DNA of 64,000 bases, from the NCBI GenBank assembly GCA_025200525.1, contig CM045758.1:8552580-8616579 (forward strand), in the 5' to 3' direction. The notes beneath the pieces were generated by a model. That model was not told where the DNA came from, searched no databases, and worked only from the letters and a program-made list of their open reading frames with translations. Positions 54,694 to 64,000 of this stretch are shown in pieces. The position numbers and the translations under genes were made by a program. Within the stretch, counting starts at the first letter, position 1. Every line of letters begins with the position of its first letter. The DNA is from Camellia lanceoleosa (taxonomy: Eukaryota; Streptophyta; Magnoliopsida; Ericales; Theaceae).

Positions 54694-56935
54694 TCAAGTT
54701 GTTTCAGCTTCAGGAGTTGGTTGGGCTGAGACCTCGGAGGGCCCTTGAGGAACAACTTCAGCGTTTTCTTCTGCCACAACCTCAGTCCGCCCTTCCACCA
54801 CAACTTCAGCTTCTTTATTCCCCGCGACCTCGGCGCCTTTGTCTGCTGCAACTTCAGCGTCGATCTCGGCCAAAGTTTCATCAACACTTCTCCCCACTAA
54901 AAGAAGGTCAGAAGATAAAGTGCCGAAGTCTGCCTTTTTGGGAGCAGCTTCAACCTCATCATCTCCAGTCAGGTCGATCTTGGGAGGAGATTTGGTCTTC
55001 CTCACCAAAGCTTCATCTTCATCTTCAGCCTCGGCTTCAGACTCAGATTCATCTTGGCTTGGAGGAAGAGGACAAGGAAGACGCATGGCCTTTGTCTTGC
55101 GCCATGGCGAGTCAGCTGGAAGATCAAGCTGTTTGGCCATAGCATTCCAACCTAGGACGAATCCTTTGTTGCAAGCTTGCTTAACCTGAAGCTTGTAGTC
55201 TTCAGCGACGTCTTCCATGCCTTGGTTGTAGGCAGCATTAATTTCAGCCTTTTTCGTGGCCAGAGCATCCCAAAGCTCTTTCTCGGCTTCAGCCTTCTTA
55301 GCCTCGGCTTCCTTTTTCTCGGCTTCGGCTACTTTCTTGACGTTTACAGCAGCCTCAGCCTTTTGAAGAGCAATTGATTGGGCCTTTGTGGCCGCCTCGG
55401 CCTGCTCTTCCAGTTTTTTCATCCTCAATTGATCTCTTTTTTGGGTCTTTTGAAGGGCAGCAAACTCCTTCTTTAACTCAGAGAGCTCCTCCCTTGTTTC
55501 AAATGCCTTCACAGAGAAGGCGTGGGCGTGTTGAACGGCCTGACAGTTCATATAGACAAAGGTTATTACAGAGTGAAAATGACATTTTACAAGTATGAAG
55601 ATAAGGCAAGATTATCAAAGTTCTGAAGGCTTACCTGGACGGAACGTTGCAACATGAGGGCATAGTTCTCGTATTCGATCTTGGAGTTTTTCTCAAGATC
55701 ACCTTCGATGAAACGACCATCTTTGAGTGCCACCCCGACGTTGACGTCAGAGGCGCTTTCATTGGCATAAACTGGCCTGTCCTCAAGAGTTATCTTCGGC
55801 GCCCATGGATTTTTGGACCCCGAGGACGTCAATGGTGACTTTTGTTTTTCTTTGGGGATGATGTAGAAGGTTGCGCCCCAGCCGACCTCTTGGCCCGCAC
55901 CGAGGTGGTTTTCGCGGTTGAAGTTAACTGAGAGATTGGCACAGCATCTTCAGCCTCGGCGTCAACCTCAGTTGCCTTGGCCTTCGGTTGGGCCTTCTTT
56001 ACTCTCTTTGGCTTTGATGGAGGCACGTTTTGGGGAGGTGCATCTTCCATGTCGTTAGGAAGATCGGCTAAGAGGTTCAGCACCTTTTTCTGTGGCTTTT
56101 CCATCTCGGCTGCCTTGACAAGCCTTCGTCGGCGTTTCTGTGGAGCCGAGGTTGATGGCTGAGCGGTGGGCTCAGAAGTAGAGGCAGTTAGATCCGTGGA
56201 AGCAGTTGGTGGGGAGGTTCTCTTCTTCTTTTTTGGAACGTCGGGCAACTTTGATGTGATGGTAGGACTGGCGGAAGTCCTTATGAGGCTGGCGAACGTC
56301 TGCAAAACAGAACAAAACATGAGAAACAGATAAAATTTTTGAAAGACGTGCAAAATTTTTGAAGAAAGCAATAGCTAAGCAGTTGACGTTGGGCTCTTAC
56401 CCTTGCCCTCTCTGACCGTGCGTGGAAGAGGAAAGAGATGAACTTCTTCATCTGGGCCGAATTCCCAGTTTCCAGAAGCAATCAAGTAATCATCTCCAGC
56501 CCCTTTGTTGGAGTCTGGAAGGTCGGCTATTAGTTTGTAAGCTGTGGACCTCGGCTTGAGGTAATAGACATAACCTCTCTCCTTAAGGTTTAGGGGGCAC
56601 ATGGTGTAACAATACTGGATATCGGCAAGAGTGATTCTAACACCCTCCTGCCGAGCTAAGGCTATTATGCCAGTAAGTGTCCTAAAGGCGTTAATGGAAA
56701 GTTGCATGGGGTTCAGGGTGTAGTAGTGAAGGACCTCGCGGAAGAGGGGATCTAAGGGGAACCTAAGTCCACACTGGACGAAGGCCACTACAGGGAAGGG
56801 CATTTTATCACCATCGGGCATAATGGAGTCGTTCTCCCCAGCTAGCCTGAGGTGAACATCGTCCGGGATAGAGAACTCTTGCCTAAAGTTTTGTAGTTTG
56901 GTGGGGGTATCGACCCTGTCCCTCCACACACCCAT
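54694..56935 (-). CDS. Antisense gene of the Tat/Retand-type element, with introns
   Basis: This gene lies opposite to gag-pol between the tandem repeats and the polypurine tract, as known for extra antisense ORFs of Tat-lineage elements. Exon 1 (56935-56401) starts MGVWRDRV and encodes a globular domain (PFPVVAFVQCGLRFPLDPLF, IALARQEGVRITLADIQYCY) like plant transposon-associated proteins. Intron 56400-56300 has GTAAGA and TTTGCAG. Exon 2 (56299-55635) is Ser/Pro/Lys-rich with KKKKR and KRRRR basic motifs. Intron 55634-55540 has GTAAGC and TGTCAG, phase 0. Exon 3 (55539-54694) is a Lys/Glu/Ala coiled coil with an acidic tail. Frame is lost by one base at the first junction and at an A-run near 55840, so this copy is not intact as read. 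Function is unknown. Confidence 0.7.
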
Positions 56936-56958
56936 TATATTGATATATGAATAGTAGG

Positions 56959-57305
56959 CTACAGAAACTGAGGATTCCTAAAAGGTTTTAAAGACCTCGG
57001 CTAAAACCTAGGTACTGATTGTTTCAGTTTTTCCTAGAGATTGATGGTTCTACAACAAATCCGAAACCTAAATCTACGAGTAAATGAGAATGGAAGGCAG
57101 AAAATCTGGAAAACAGGAAAGCAAAAAGAAGTTTCAGATTCAAGAACACAAGAAAGTGGAAGGCCAAAAACAGAAGTGAGACGGTGCAAGTGTTCAGATG
57201 CAAAATCAAGAAATGATTCAAAAATTACATGACAAACAGAACAGTAGAGGCAAGAAAAACCAGAAACGATCAAAAAATTGGGAAAAGAAGGAAACAGGGG
57301 CTTAC
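56959..57305 (-). other. Likely 5'-UTR intron of the antisense gene
   Basis: On the minus strand a donor CTGGTAAGCCC at 57305 and an acceptor TTTCTGTAG at 56959 enclose 347 T-rich bases just upstream of the ATG. The sequence before the donor (57306-57500) is CT-rich, like plant 5' UTRs. A leader intron of this kind suits expression from an antisense promoter around 57500-57700, where I see no clear TATA box. Confidence 0.45.
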
Positions 57306-57811
57306 CAGAAGAGATGAAGCCGAGATGAGTTCTGCCGGGGTCGGTGTGGAGAAGCAGCTTGAGCTTCACAGAAATGGCAAAGGCAGAACTGATGCAGAGC
57401 TTCGAGCTTGGAACAATGGAGGATTCGAAAGAGAAAGAGCTTCAGAGAGAGAGAGAACAAAAATTTCGAAATGCAGAAGTGAAGGAGAGAGAGAAAGGAA
57501 ATTGTTTTGTTAAAACTTGAAAGGGCGGCAAAACAGCAATAATTGCGCCTAGGGCAACGCAGGCGTCAGACGGCGCTGCAGAAAAGAAACGACTTTTGGG
57601 CGCGTTATTAGCACGAACCAATGAGAATAAAACACGACATCGGAACAGTTGTAAAGCGATGCATGACAGCTCATGTGCGTATGGAAGCCGATTTGAATTT
57701 GAAGAAGTCATGTTGGCCTGAAGTGAATGATCTCGGCTAGAAGATTTTGAGCCAAGGAACGAGAAAGAAGTTCAATATAAGTTCCATCACCTCAGTATGC
57801 CGAGGTAATAG

Positions 57812-57826
57812 AACTTAGGGGGCAGT
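57812..57826 (+). other. Polypurine tract of copy 1
   Basis: AACTTAGGGGGCAGT directly precedes the LTR start TGTGGGG. It primes plus-strand synthesis and shows that the following LTR is the 3' LTR of copy 1. Confidence 0.75.
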
Positions 57827-58441
57827 TGTGGGGTTATATTTCTGAGCATCAACACGTGGCAAGATGACGTCGGCGTGTCATCAGGGGAGCCACGTGTCAC
57901 AGTAAAGTCTTGCCAAGGAATCCTAGTATTGCTGAGTTATTCCAAGTACTTGCCGAGGTAATTTAAGAAGACATCTTAATCCGGGATAAAGGCCTAGTGA
58001 ACCTCGGATTAACACACAGAAGCCGAGCAACCTGCAGAAGTGTAAGCCGAGGTTGATATTATAAAAATATTATCTTGGTTAGGTGAATATACAGCCACGA
58101 GGCCATTATCTCATCAACCAACTGGCTTTGAAGCCATGTGCAGCATTCACGAGTCCACTAACAGTAGTGGGGAGGAATAAAACAGCTTTTACCTAAAAAG
58201 CTGCTGAAAGTACACTAGTGGGCTGGCAAGCCAGCTCAAAAGCTGGTAACCACTCCATCTCTATGCTGGTGTATATATAGAGATGGAGGACAACAAACAG
58301 GGGGGATCTGACGGAGAGACATTCGGACTAGATTGGGACTCAGACAGATACATCAATTGTAACTCTTACAATTATATACTAAGAGAGTGAGAAAGTTGCC
58401 AAAAGTGAATTGTAATTCTTGTTATTACTCATAGTGAAACA
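57827..58441 (+). mobile_element. Shared LTR between copy 1 and copy 2 (end approximate)
   Basis: The LTR starts TGTGGGGTTATATTTC after the polypurine tract of copy 1 and leads straight into the gag of copy 2. A TATA box TATATATAG lies at 58272-58280. The first 340 bases are identical to the LTR at 46737; further on the two differ by small indels. It therefore ends one element and starts the next. Confidence 0.75.
58272..58280 (+). promoter_or_regulatory. TATA box of the Tat/Retand-type LTR
   Basis: TATATATAG lies in GGTGTATATATAGAGATGG, 445 bases into the LTR, and is conserved in the first LTR (47174-47182). It should set the start of the genomic RNA of copy 2. Confidence 0.5.
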
Positions 58442-58620
58442 CCTCGGCACCACCCGTGGACGTAGGCAATTATTGCCGAACCACGTAAATCCTTCTTGTC
58501 ATTCGCAGCTATTACAAGGAGGATAACCTCCAGATATGGAAGGATCGATGCATACGAAGGGATGAAGAAGTCAAAGACCTGGCAAACAAGCTGGCGGACC
58601 TGCAGTCGGTCGTTAACTTC

Positions 58621-60468
58621 ATGATGCAAAACAGGGTTATGCAGCCACCATACCCACTGCCAGATACACCAATCCCAGCAGTTCAAGCTCGGAATGAAGA
58701 AAGGGCAACGACTCCCGACGCATCACAACGCTCCAGGAGCAAGGAGCACCCTCACCCGTCCTCCGAGGACGTCGGCAAGTCCCAGAGGACGTATAATGCC
58801 AAAGATGAGGAACCAAAAGAACATCGGCGCGTACAAAAGCAGGCTCTCTGCTTTGACACAACCCGTGGAGAAAGATCAAAACGAGCGCACCAAGACGCCG
58901 AGAGCAGTGTGCCGAAGGGGCTCAAATCAAAAGATAGCCGAGCTCCAGGGAGAAGCAAAGAAGACTTGAGAAACTATCTCAAGAGGAGGGAACAGAACGC
59001 AGAAGCCGAGGCAACCTCATTCGTCAAGCCGAGGACACCATTCTCGGTGGAACTGGACAAGTTTGTAGCACCAAAAAGATTCAGCATGCCGAGGTTCCAG
59101 ATCTATGACGGTAAGTCAGATCCTAACTTCCATGTTGGGTTGTTTTTAAATTCAATGGCATTATACAGTGGAAATGAGCCTTTGCTCTGCAAAGTATTCC
59201 CTTCGTCCTTTGGGGAAATTGCATCGGATTGGTTCCACAAGTTACCAAAGGGATGTGTGAAGACTTGGGAAGGACTGGCCGAGATGTTTGTGGCCAGGTT
59301 CGTGACAAACAAGCTACAGCCATTATGGGTGGATGCATTAATGGCTTTAAAGATCAGCAAGGATGAAGGGTTGAGGGCCTATGCAAAGAGATACTACGAG
59401 GTGTTCAACCGAATACCCGAATGCAACCAGGAGGTAGCAGTCGTATCTTTCAAAAACGGCCTGAAGGAAGACTGTTCACTACGGAAATCTTTGGCAAAGA
59501 CATTGCCAAAGAACATGGAGGAACTCATGGCGAGGATTGAAAAATATGCCAGAGCCGAGGAGGATACATCGGCATCAAAGCAGGCCAAACAGGAGCAACG
59601 GAATGATTCGCCGAAGCGAAGCCGAGGTAACAACACCTTCAGCAAGACGGAGATAGAACTGAGGGCTAAACAAGCAGTGATAATCGTTCAATTCAATTCA
59701 CAAGGTCCTAGAGAAGATTTCGAGCCTATTTCGAACCCCCAAGGCAACCCGGGAGTTTATGGGACGAACGCGACGGACATTGCTCATATCACAATGAAAC
59801 GGCCATACAACACAAGGTTGCAGAGCCCTCAAAGCACACTTGGAAGATCTGGTGGCAGGTCACCGAGAGACCTTATCGATGAAACCGAGCGAGGGAAGAA
59901 CAGCAGATCGCCACAGCCGGCGAGCCCGCCACCACCGCAACCCCGAGCAGACAGGCCTCGGGTCGTTAATGTGATTCACTCCAAGGTGAATGAAAATGAC
60001 ATCCGAGGAGAAACCCAAAGAGTGAAGCACTTGCAGTACGTGAACCAGGTCGGACTGAAAAGACCTCGGCCAGAAGACTACCAAGGTCAGATGGTAACCT
60101 TCACTGAGGCCGACCTAGAGATGGTCCAGCACCCACATAATGATGCTTTGGTAGTATCCCTCCAGGTTGGGGAGTGCCAAGTAAAGCGCATCCTGATTGA
60201 TCCAGGAAGCTCTTGTGACATCATGTACGTTAGATGTTACAAGGAGCTCGGCCTTCACGCCGACGACCTGGAGCAGTCGGCTGGCCCGATGGTCGGCTTC
60301 AATGGAACGCCGACATGGCCACTGGGCGCAACAAGCTTGGAAGTGCAGGCGGGAACCAAGAAGATCATGACCGAATTCATCGTGATTGATACACCCTCAC
60401 CGTACAACATCATCATGGGCAGACCGTGGTTGCATGCAATGGGGGCAGTACCTTCAACATTGCACTAA
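58621..60468 (+). CDS. Gag-protease of Tat/Retand-type copy 2, 615 codons
   Basis: ATG ATG at 58621 opens a long frame; the same frame is open without ATG to about 58510. Gag core lies at residues 158-315 (FQIYDGKSDPNFHVGLF to EELMARIEKYARAEED) and protease at 520-600 (LIDPGSSCDIMY, YNIIMGRPWL). Residues of about 373-433 are out of frame compared with copy 1: a one-base loss in an A run (near 59797) destroys the CHHC knuckle, and a later indel restores the frame. The ORF looks whole but is not an intact gag. It ends with TAA, and the same frame continues directly into RT. Confidence 0.85.
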   Translation: MMQNRVMQPPYPLPDTPIPAVQARNEERATTPDASQRSRSKEHPHPSSEDVGKSQRTYNAKDEEPKEHRRVQKQALCFDTTRGERSKRAHQDAESSVPKGLKSKDSRAPGRSKEDLRNYLKRREQNAEAEATSFVKPRTPFSVELDKFVAPKRFSMPRFQIYDGKSDPNFHVGLFLNSMALYSGNEPLLCKVFPSSFGEIASDWFHKLPKGCVKTWEGLAEMFVARFVTNKLQPLWVDALMALKISKDEGLRAYAKRYYEVFNRIPECNQEVAVVSFKNGLKEDCSLRKSLAKTLPKNMEELMARIEKYARAEEDTSASKQAKQEQRNDSPKRSRGNNTFSKTEIELRAKQAVIIVQFNSQGPREDFEPISNPQGNPGVYGTNATDIAHITMKRPYNTRLQSPQSTLGRSGGRSPRDLIDETERGKNSRSPQPASPPPPQPRADRPRVVNVIHSKVNENDIRGETQRVKHLQYVNQVGLKRPRPEDYQGQMVTFTEADLEMVQHPHNDALVVSLQVGECQVKRILIDPGSSCDIMYVRCYKELGLHADDLEQSAGPMVGFNGTPTWPLGATSLEVQAGTKKIMTEFIVIDTPSPYNIIMGRPWLHAMGAVPSTLH

Positions 60469-60540
60469 TTACTACGATTCCCAACAGAGCACGGGATTGA
60501 AGAAATCAGAGGAGATCAACTGCAGGCAAAGAATTGCTCC

Positions 60541-62631
60541 ATGGCAGCAATGAAGGCTACGTGCAATGTTCGAGAACCGGCTGAGGCCGAGATTGAAGAT
60601 GAGGACATGGAAGTCCTGGATGATGTCGGCAAAGAGCCGGCCGAGAAGAGTGAGGAATCACTAAAGAAAATTTTCGTCCAGGAGGGCGATGAGGGAAGAT
60701 TTTTTCTTCTCGGCTCAGGCTTAGCCGAGCAAGAGGAAAGAGAACTGGAAGCCTTTCTGAGAGCAAACATAGAAGTGTTCGCCTGGACACCTTATGAAAT
60801 GCCTGGCATTGACCCCGAGGTCACATGCCACAGACTGAACGTCGACAGGTCGGCTAAACCTGTAATTCAGCGAGCTAGAAGACCGACATTGGTACATGTC
60901 GAAGCTGTGGAAGAAGAAGTTGACAAACTTCTAGAAGCTAGGGCCATCAGAGAGGTCAATTACCCAACATGGTTATCAAACACCGTGGTGGTAAAGAAGA
61001 AGAACGGTAAATGGAGGGTTTGTGTCGATTTTACAAGCCTAAATAAAGCCTGTCCCAAAGACAGCTTCCCTCTGCCAAAGATTGACCAACTGGTGGATGC
61101 CACATCGGGGCATGGAAGGATGAGCTTCCTGGACGCTTACCGAGGTTATCACCAGATAGCCATGTACCCTCCAGATGAGGAAAAGACAGCTTTCATCACT
61201 CCGAAGGGCCTGTACTGTTACAGGGTGATGCCTTTTGGACTAAAGAATGCAGGAGCAACTTACCAAAGGTTGGTGACCAAAATGTTCAAACAACAGATTG
61301 GCCGAACAGTGGAGGTCTACATCGACGACATGGTCGTGAAGACCAAGGAGCCAGAAAATCATCTCGCTGACCTGGCCGAGGTATTCAATATACTGAAAGC
61401 ATATCGGCTTCGACTCAACGCATCAAAGTGCGCGTTTGGGGTTGGATCTGGTAAGTTTCTGGGGTACTTGGTAACCAGGAGGGGAATAGAGGCCAGCCCA
61501 GATCAGATCAGGGCCATTCTGGATCTACAAAGCCCAACCTCGGCAAAACAGGTTCAGATGCTCACTGGAAGGGCCGCAGCCCTAAACAGGTTCATCAGCC
61601 GAAGTTCGGACAAGTGTAAACCCTTCTTCAACCTGGTAAAGAAGACTGCAGATTTCCTATGGACCGAAGAATGTGAGGCAGCTTTGGCCGATCTAAAAAA
61701 GTACATGATCACGGCTCCAGTCCTCTCGACACCTGAGCCGGGGGAAGAATTGTTTTTGTACTTGGCCGTGTCAGAACATGCGGTGAGTGCAGTACTTATC
61801 CGAGAAGAGCAGGGAGAACAAAAAGCTGTCTACTATGTAAGTAAGACCTTAGCCAGCGCTGAAACAAGGTACTTGCCACTGGAGAAGTTAATGTTGGCCT
61901 TAGTCATGGCCTCAAAGAAGTTGAACCATTACTTCCAAGAACACAAGATCGTGATACTAACAGAGCATCCATTGAAGTCCCTGTTACAACAAGGAGATTT
62001 AACAAGTAGAATTGCAAGATGGGCAGTGGCTTTGGGCCAATATGACCTGGAATTCAGACCTAGAACAGCAATCAAGGGCCAAGTTTTAGCTGACTTTGTG
62101 GCAGAATTCACGCCGGAATCCATTGAACGTCGGCCTCTCTTGAGCCGAGGTGAGCCAGGCCCCAGCGTGCAAGGAGAATCACAGCCAACAGCAAAAGAAC
62201 AAAGAACGGAAAAGTTTAGACCATGCAGCATTTACATCGGCGACTCATTTAGACTCTTTGTCGACGGAAGTTCAAACCGCCGAGGAGCGGGGGCAGGAGT
62301 ACTGTTGATATCCCCAGATGGAGAGATAATAGAGCAGTCCATCCGTTTGGGGTTCAAGGCCTCAAACAATGAAGCTGAATACGAAGCATTGATTGCAGGA
62401 CTAAAACTGGCAGCAGCAGCGAAAGCCGACGAGGTAATTGTTTTTTGTGATTCACAGTTAATTGTTAACCAGTCTACAGGAGAATTTGCAGCCAGGGACG
62501 AGAGGATGTCGGCTTATGCAAAAGAGGTTATCAGACTAGCCGAGCTATTTCAGAACTGCCGACTTCTTCAAGTTAGGCGAGATGATAATAGCCACGCCGA
62601 CGCGTTGGCCAACCTGGCAAGTTCAATGTAG
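60541..62631 (+). CDS. Reverse transcriptase with two RNase H domains, copy 2
   Basis: The 696-codon frame is continuous with the upstream gag-pro frame apart from the TAA at 60466. RT spans roughly residues 150-330 (KWRVCVDFTSLNKACPKD, FLDAYRGYHQIAM, MPFGLKNAGATYQR) with catalytic YIDD near residue 260. The normal Ty3 RNase H follows (about 400-520), with the connection-type DLEFRPRTAIKGQVLADF. A second, archaeal-type RNase H lies at about 570-690 (LFVDGSSNRRGAGAG, NEAEYEALIAGL, FCDSQLIV, NSHADALANLAS). Two RNase H domains in tandem are a hallmark of the Tat lineage. It ends at TAG 62629-62631, in frame with integrase. RT core residues look intact. Confidence 0.92.
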   Translation: MAAMKATCNVREPAEAEIEDEDMEVLDDVGKEPAEKSEESLKKIFVQEGDEGRFFLLGSGLAEQEERELEAFLRANIEVFAWTPYEMPGIDPEVTCHRLNVDRSAKPVIQRARRPTLVHVEAVEEEVDKLLEARAIREVNYPTWLSNTVVVKKKNGKWRVCVDFTSLNKACPKDSFPLPKIDQLVDATSGHGRMSFLDAYRGYHQIAMYPPDEEKTAFITPKGLYCYRVMPFGLKNAGATYQRLVTKMFKQQIGRTVEVYIDDMVVKTKEPENHLADLAEVFNILKAYRLRLNASKCAFGVGSGKFLGYLVTRRGIEASPDQIRAILDLQSPTSAKQVQMLTGRAAALNRFISRSSDKCKPFFNLVKKTADFLWTEECEAALADLKKYMITAPVLSTPEPGEELFLYLAVSEHAVSAVLIREEQGEQKAVYYVSKTLASAETRYLPLEKLMLALVMASKKLNHYFQEHKIVILTEHPLKSLLQQGDLTSRIARWAVALGQYDLEFRPRTAIKGQVLADFVAEFTPESIERRPLLSRGEPGPSVQGESQPTAKEQRTEKFRPCSIYIGDSFRLFVDGSSNRRGAGAGVLLISPDGEIIEQSIRLGFKASNNEAEYEALIAGLKLAAAAKADEVIVFCDSQLIVNQSTGEFAARDERMSAYAKEVIRLAELFQNCRLLQVRRDDNSHADALANLASSM

Positions 62632-62652
62632 ACTGGGAAGGCAAGAACAATC

Positions 62653-63958
62653 ATGATCGACTACATGTCGGGCCCGAGCATAGAACCACGGAGCACAAAG
62701 CAGGAAGCAATGTGCGTGGACATGGGGCCGAGCTGGATGGATGCAATTGTTGCATACCTTAAAGAAGGAAAACTGCCAGAAGATCGCAAGGAAGCACATA
62801 AAGTCAGACTGAAGTCGGCAAGATTCAGCTTGACCTCGGACGGACATCTCTACAGAAGGTCCTTCACTGGACCCCTTTTAAGGTGCGTACACCCTCTTCA
62901 AGTTGAAGATTTTTTATATGAAATTCACGAAGGGATTTGTGGAAGCCACACTGGGGGCAGATCATTAGCTCATAGGGCCATTACCCAAGGGTATTGGTGG
63001 CCATATATGCAAAAAGATGCCGAAGCATATGTAAAGAAATGTGAACAATGCCAAAGGTTTGCACCTTTGATTCATCACCGCAAATGACCTAAATCCAAAG
63101 ATCCACCCTTGCCGCTTGCCCAATGGGGCATGGATTTGGTCGGCCAACTTCCCCAAGCAACTGGGCAGAGGAAATACTTGCTGGTGGCAACGGATTACTT
63201 CACCAAGTGGATAGAGGCAGAGCCTCTTGCTAAAATCCGAGACGTGGACGTCAAGAATTTCATATGGAAAAACATCATCACCAGATTCGGCATTCCCAGA
63301 GCCATTGTTGCCGACAACGGAACGCAGTTCGACAGCAAACTTATTAAGAACTTCTGTGCCAAATTCAAGATCAAGAACTATTTCTCAACACCGAGTTTCC
63401 CTCAAAGTAATGGACAGGCAGAAGCTTCCAACAAAGTCATTCTGGATGGCATCAAGAAGAGGTTGCAAGCAGCAAAAGGGAAGTGGGTGGATGAGTTACC
63501 CAATGTGCTTTGGGCATATCGGACTACGCTGAGAAGATCAACTGGGGAATCTCCCTTTGCCATGGCCTATGGCATGCGATTATTCCATCGAGGTCGGCAT
63601 CGAGGATCCGCATGCAAGGAGTTGAAAATGGGACTAATGATGTACTCTTAGCCCGAGATCTGGATCTTTTGGAAGAACGAAGAGAGAAGGCTGCAATTCA
63701 GCTTGCAGTGTACCAACAACAACTTGCCAGAGCATACAACAAGAAGGTCAACCCCAGAGATTTTCAAGTCGGCGACCTTGTCCTGAGAAAAGTGGTCGGC
63801 AACAAGAAAGATCCCAGGGAGGGCAAGCTTGGCCCGAATCGAAGGGCTTTATGCATTACCTCGGTGCTAGGTAATGGAGCATATCGGCTTGAAGACAATG
63901 ATGGCAAAGCATTGCCACGACCCTGGAACACCAGCAATTTGAAGTTTTTCTACCATTG
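62653..63958 (+). CDS. Integrase of copy 2, broken
   Basis: The zinc-binding domain is at 62653-63087 (EIHEGICGSHTGGRSL, KKCEQCQRFAP). A TGA at 63085-63087 interrupts the frame. The catalytic core is at 63109-63560 with D in LLVATDYFTKW, D in AIVADNGTQF and E in QSNGQAEASNK, all present. Around 63573-63610 indels relative to copy 1 destroy the MAYGTEAVIP segment and shift the frame. The C-terminal part resumes (63640-63958; LEERREKAAIQLAVYQQQLA, DFQVGDLVLRKV) and ends at TGA 63957-63959 after LKFFYH. The DDE triad is complete, but the polypeptide cannot be made as read. Confidence 0.85.
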
Positions 63959-64000
63959 AGATGATTATTACTCCTGGCCGATATCATATGATTGATGCTT

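Overview
This 64 kb window looks like repeat-dense intergenic DNA from a flowering plant, probably a eudicot. I found no host protein-coding gene, rRNA or tRNA. Nearly all recognisable sequence comes from mobile elements: LTR retrotransposons of the Ty3 type (Tekay-like, Ogre-like and Tat/Retand-like) and the Copia type, a CACTA DNA transposon, small inverted-repeat elements and a tRNA-type SINE. The species cannot be named from the sequence.

Layout. 1-5830: the eroded 3' part of a Tekay-like element and its 2.3 kb LTR. 5831-20535: an old Ogre-like complex with a decayed gag and 3' spacer, 110-bp tandem repeats, and two long LTRs of about 3.5 and 4.4 kb, each followed by a primer-site-like sequence. 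20536-28679: a nest on the minus strand. A Copia element holds a CACTA element and a Tekay-like element, and the Tekay LTR holds a solo LTR with target duplication CATTC. 28680-33173: AT-rich DNA with a Tourist-like MITE, other inverted repeats and a SINE. 33174-44559: a minus-strand composite with no pol, flanked by GATAT. It carries gag, an opposite-strand ORF and an unexpected third, diverged LTR; the opposite-strand ORF is split by a solo LTR (target duplication GTTTG). 44560-46736: AT-rich DNA with a foldback element. 46737-64000: two head-to-tail copies of a Tat/Retand-type element (gag, protease, RT, two RNase H domains, integrase, hairpin tandem repeats, spliced antisense gene, PPT, LTR); the second copy runs out of the window.

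The autonomous machinery here is the Tat/Retand gag-pol set. The 33-44 kb composite has gag, LTRs, primer sites and PPTs but no polymerase, so it would have to borrow reverse transcriptase and integrase.

The strongest unexplained signal is in the Tekay-type LTRs. Four different LTRs carry clusters of short hairpins at a similar place, upstream of a conserved CTCAC-containing motif. In the three plus-strand LTRs the loop is nearly constant while the stem arms change in a compensating way; five hairpins at 37964-38248 show this best. A second signal is that the two Tat/Retand copies are identical over long blocks but differ by small indels concentrated at CAG/CTG/CCG sites. That pattern fits methylation-associated base-calling error better than natural decay, so several frameshifts in this window may not be real.
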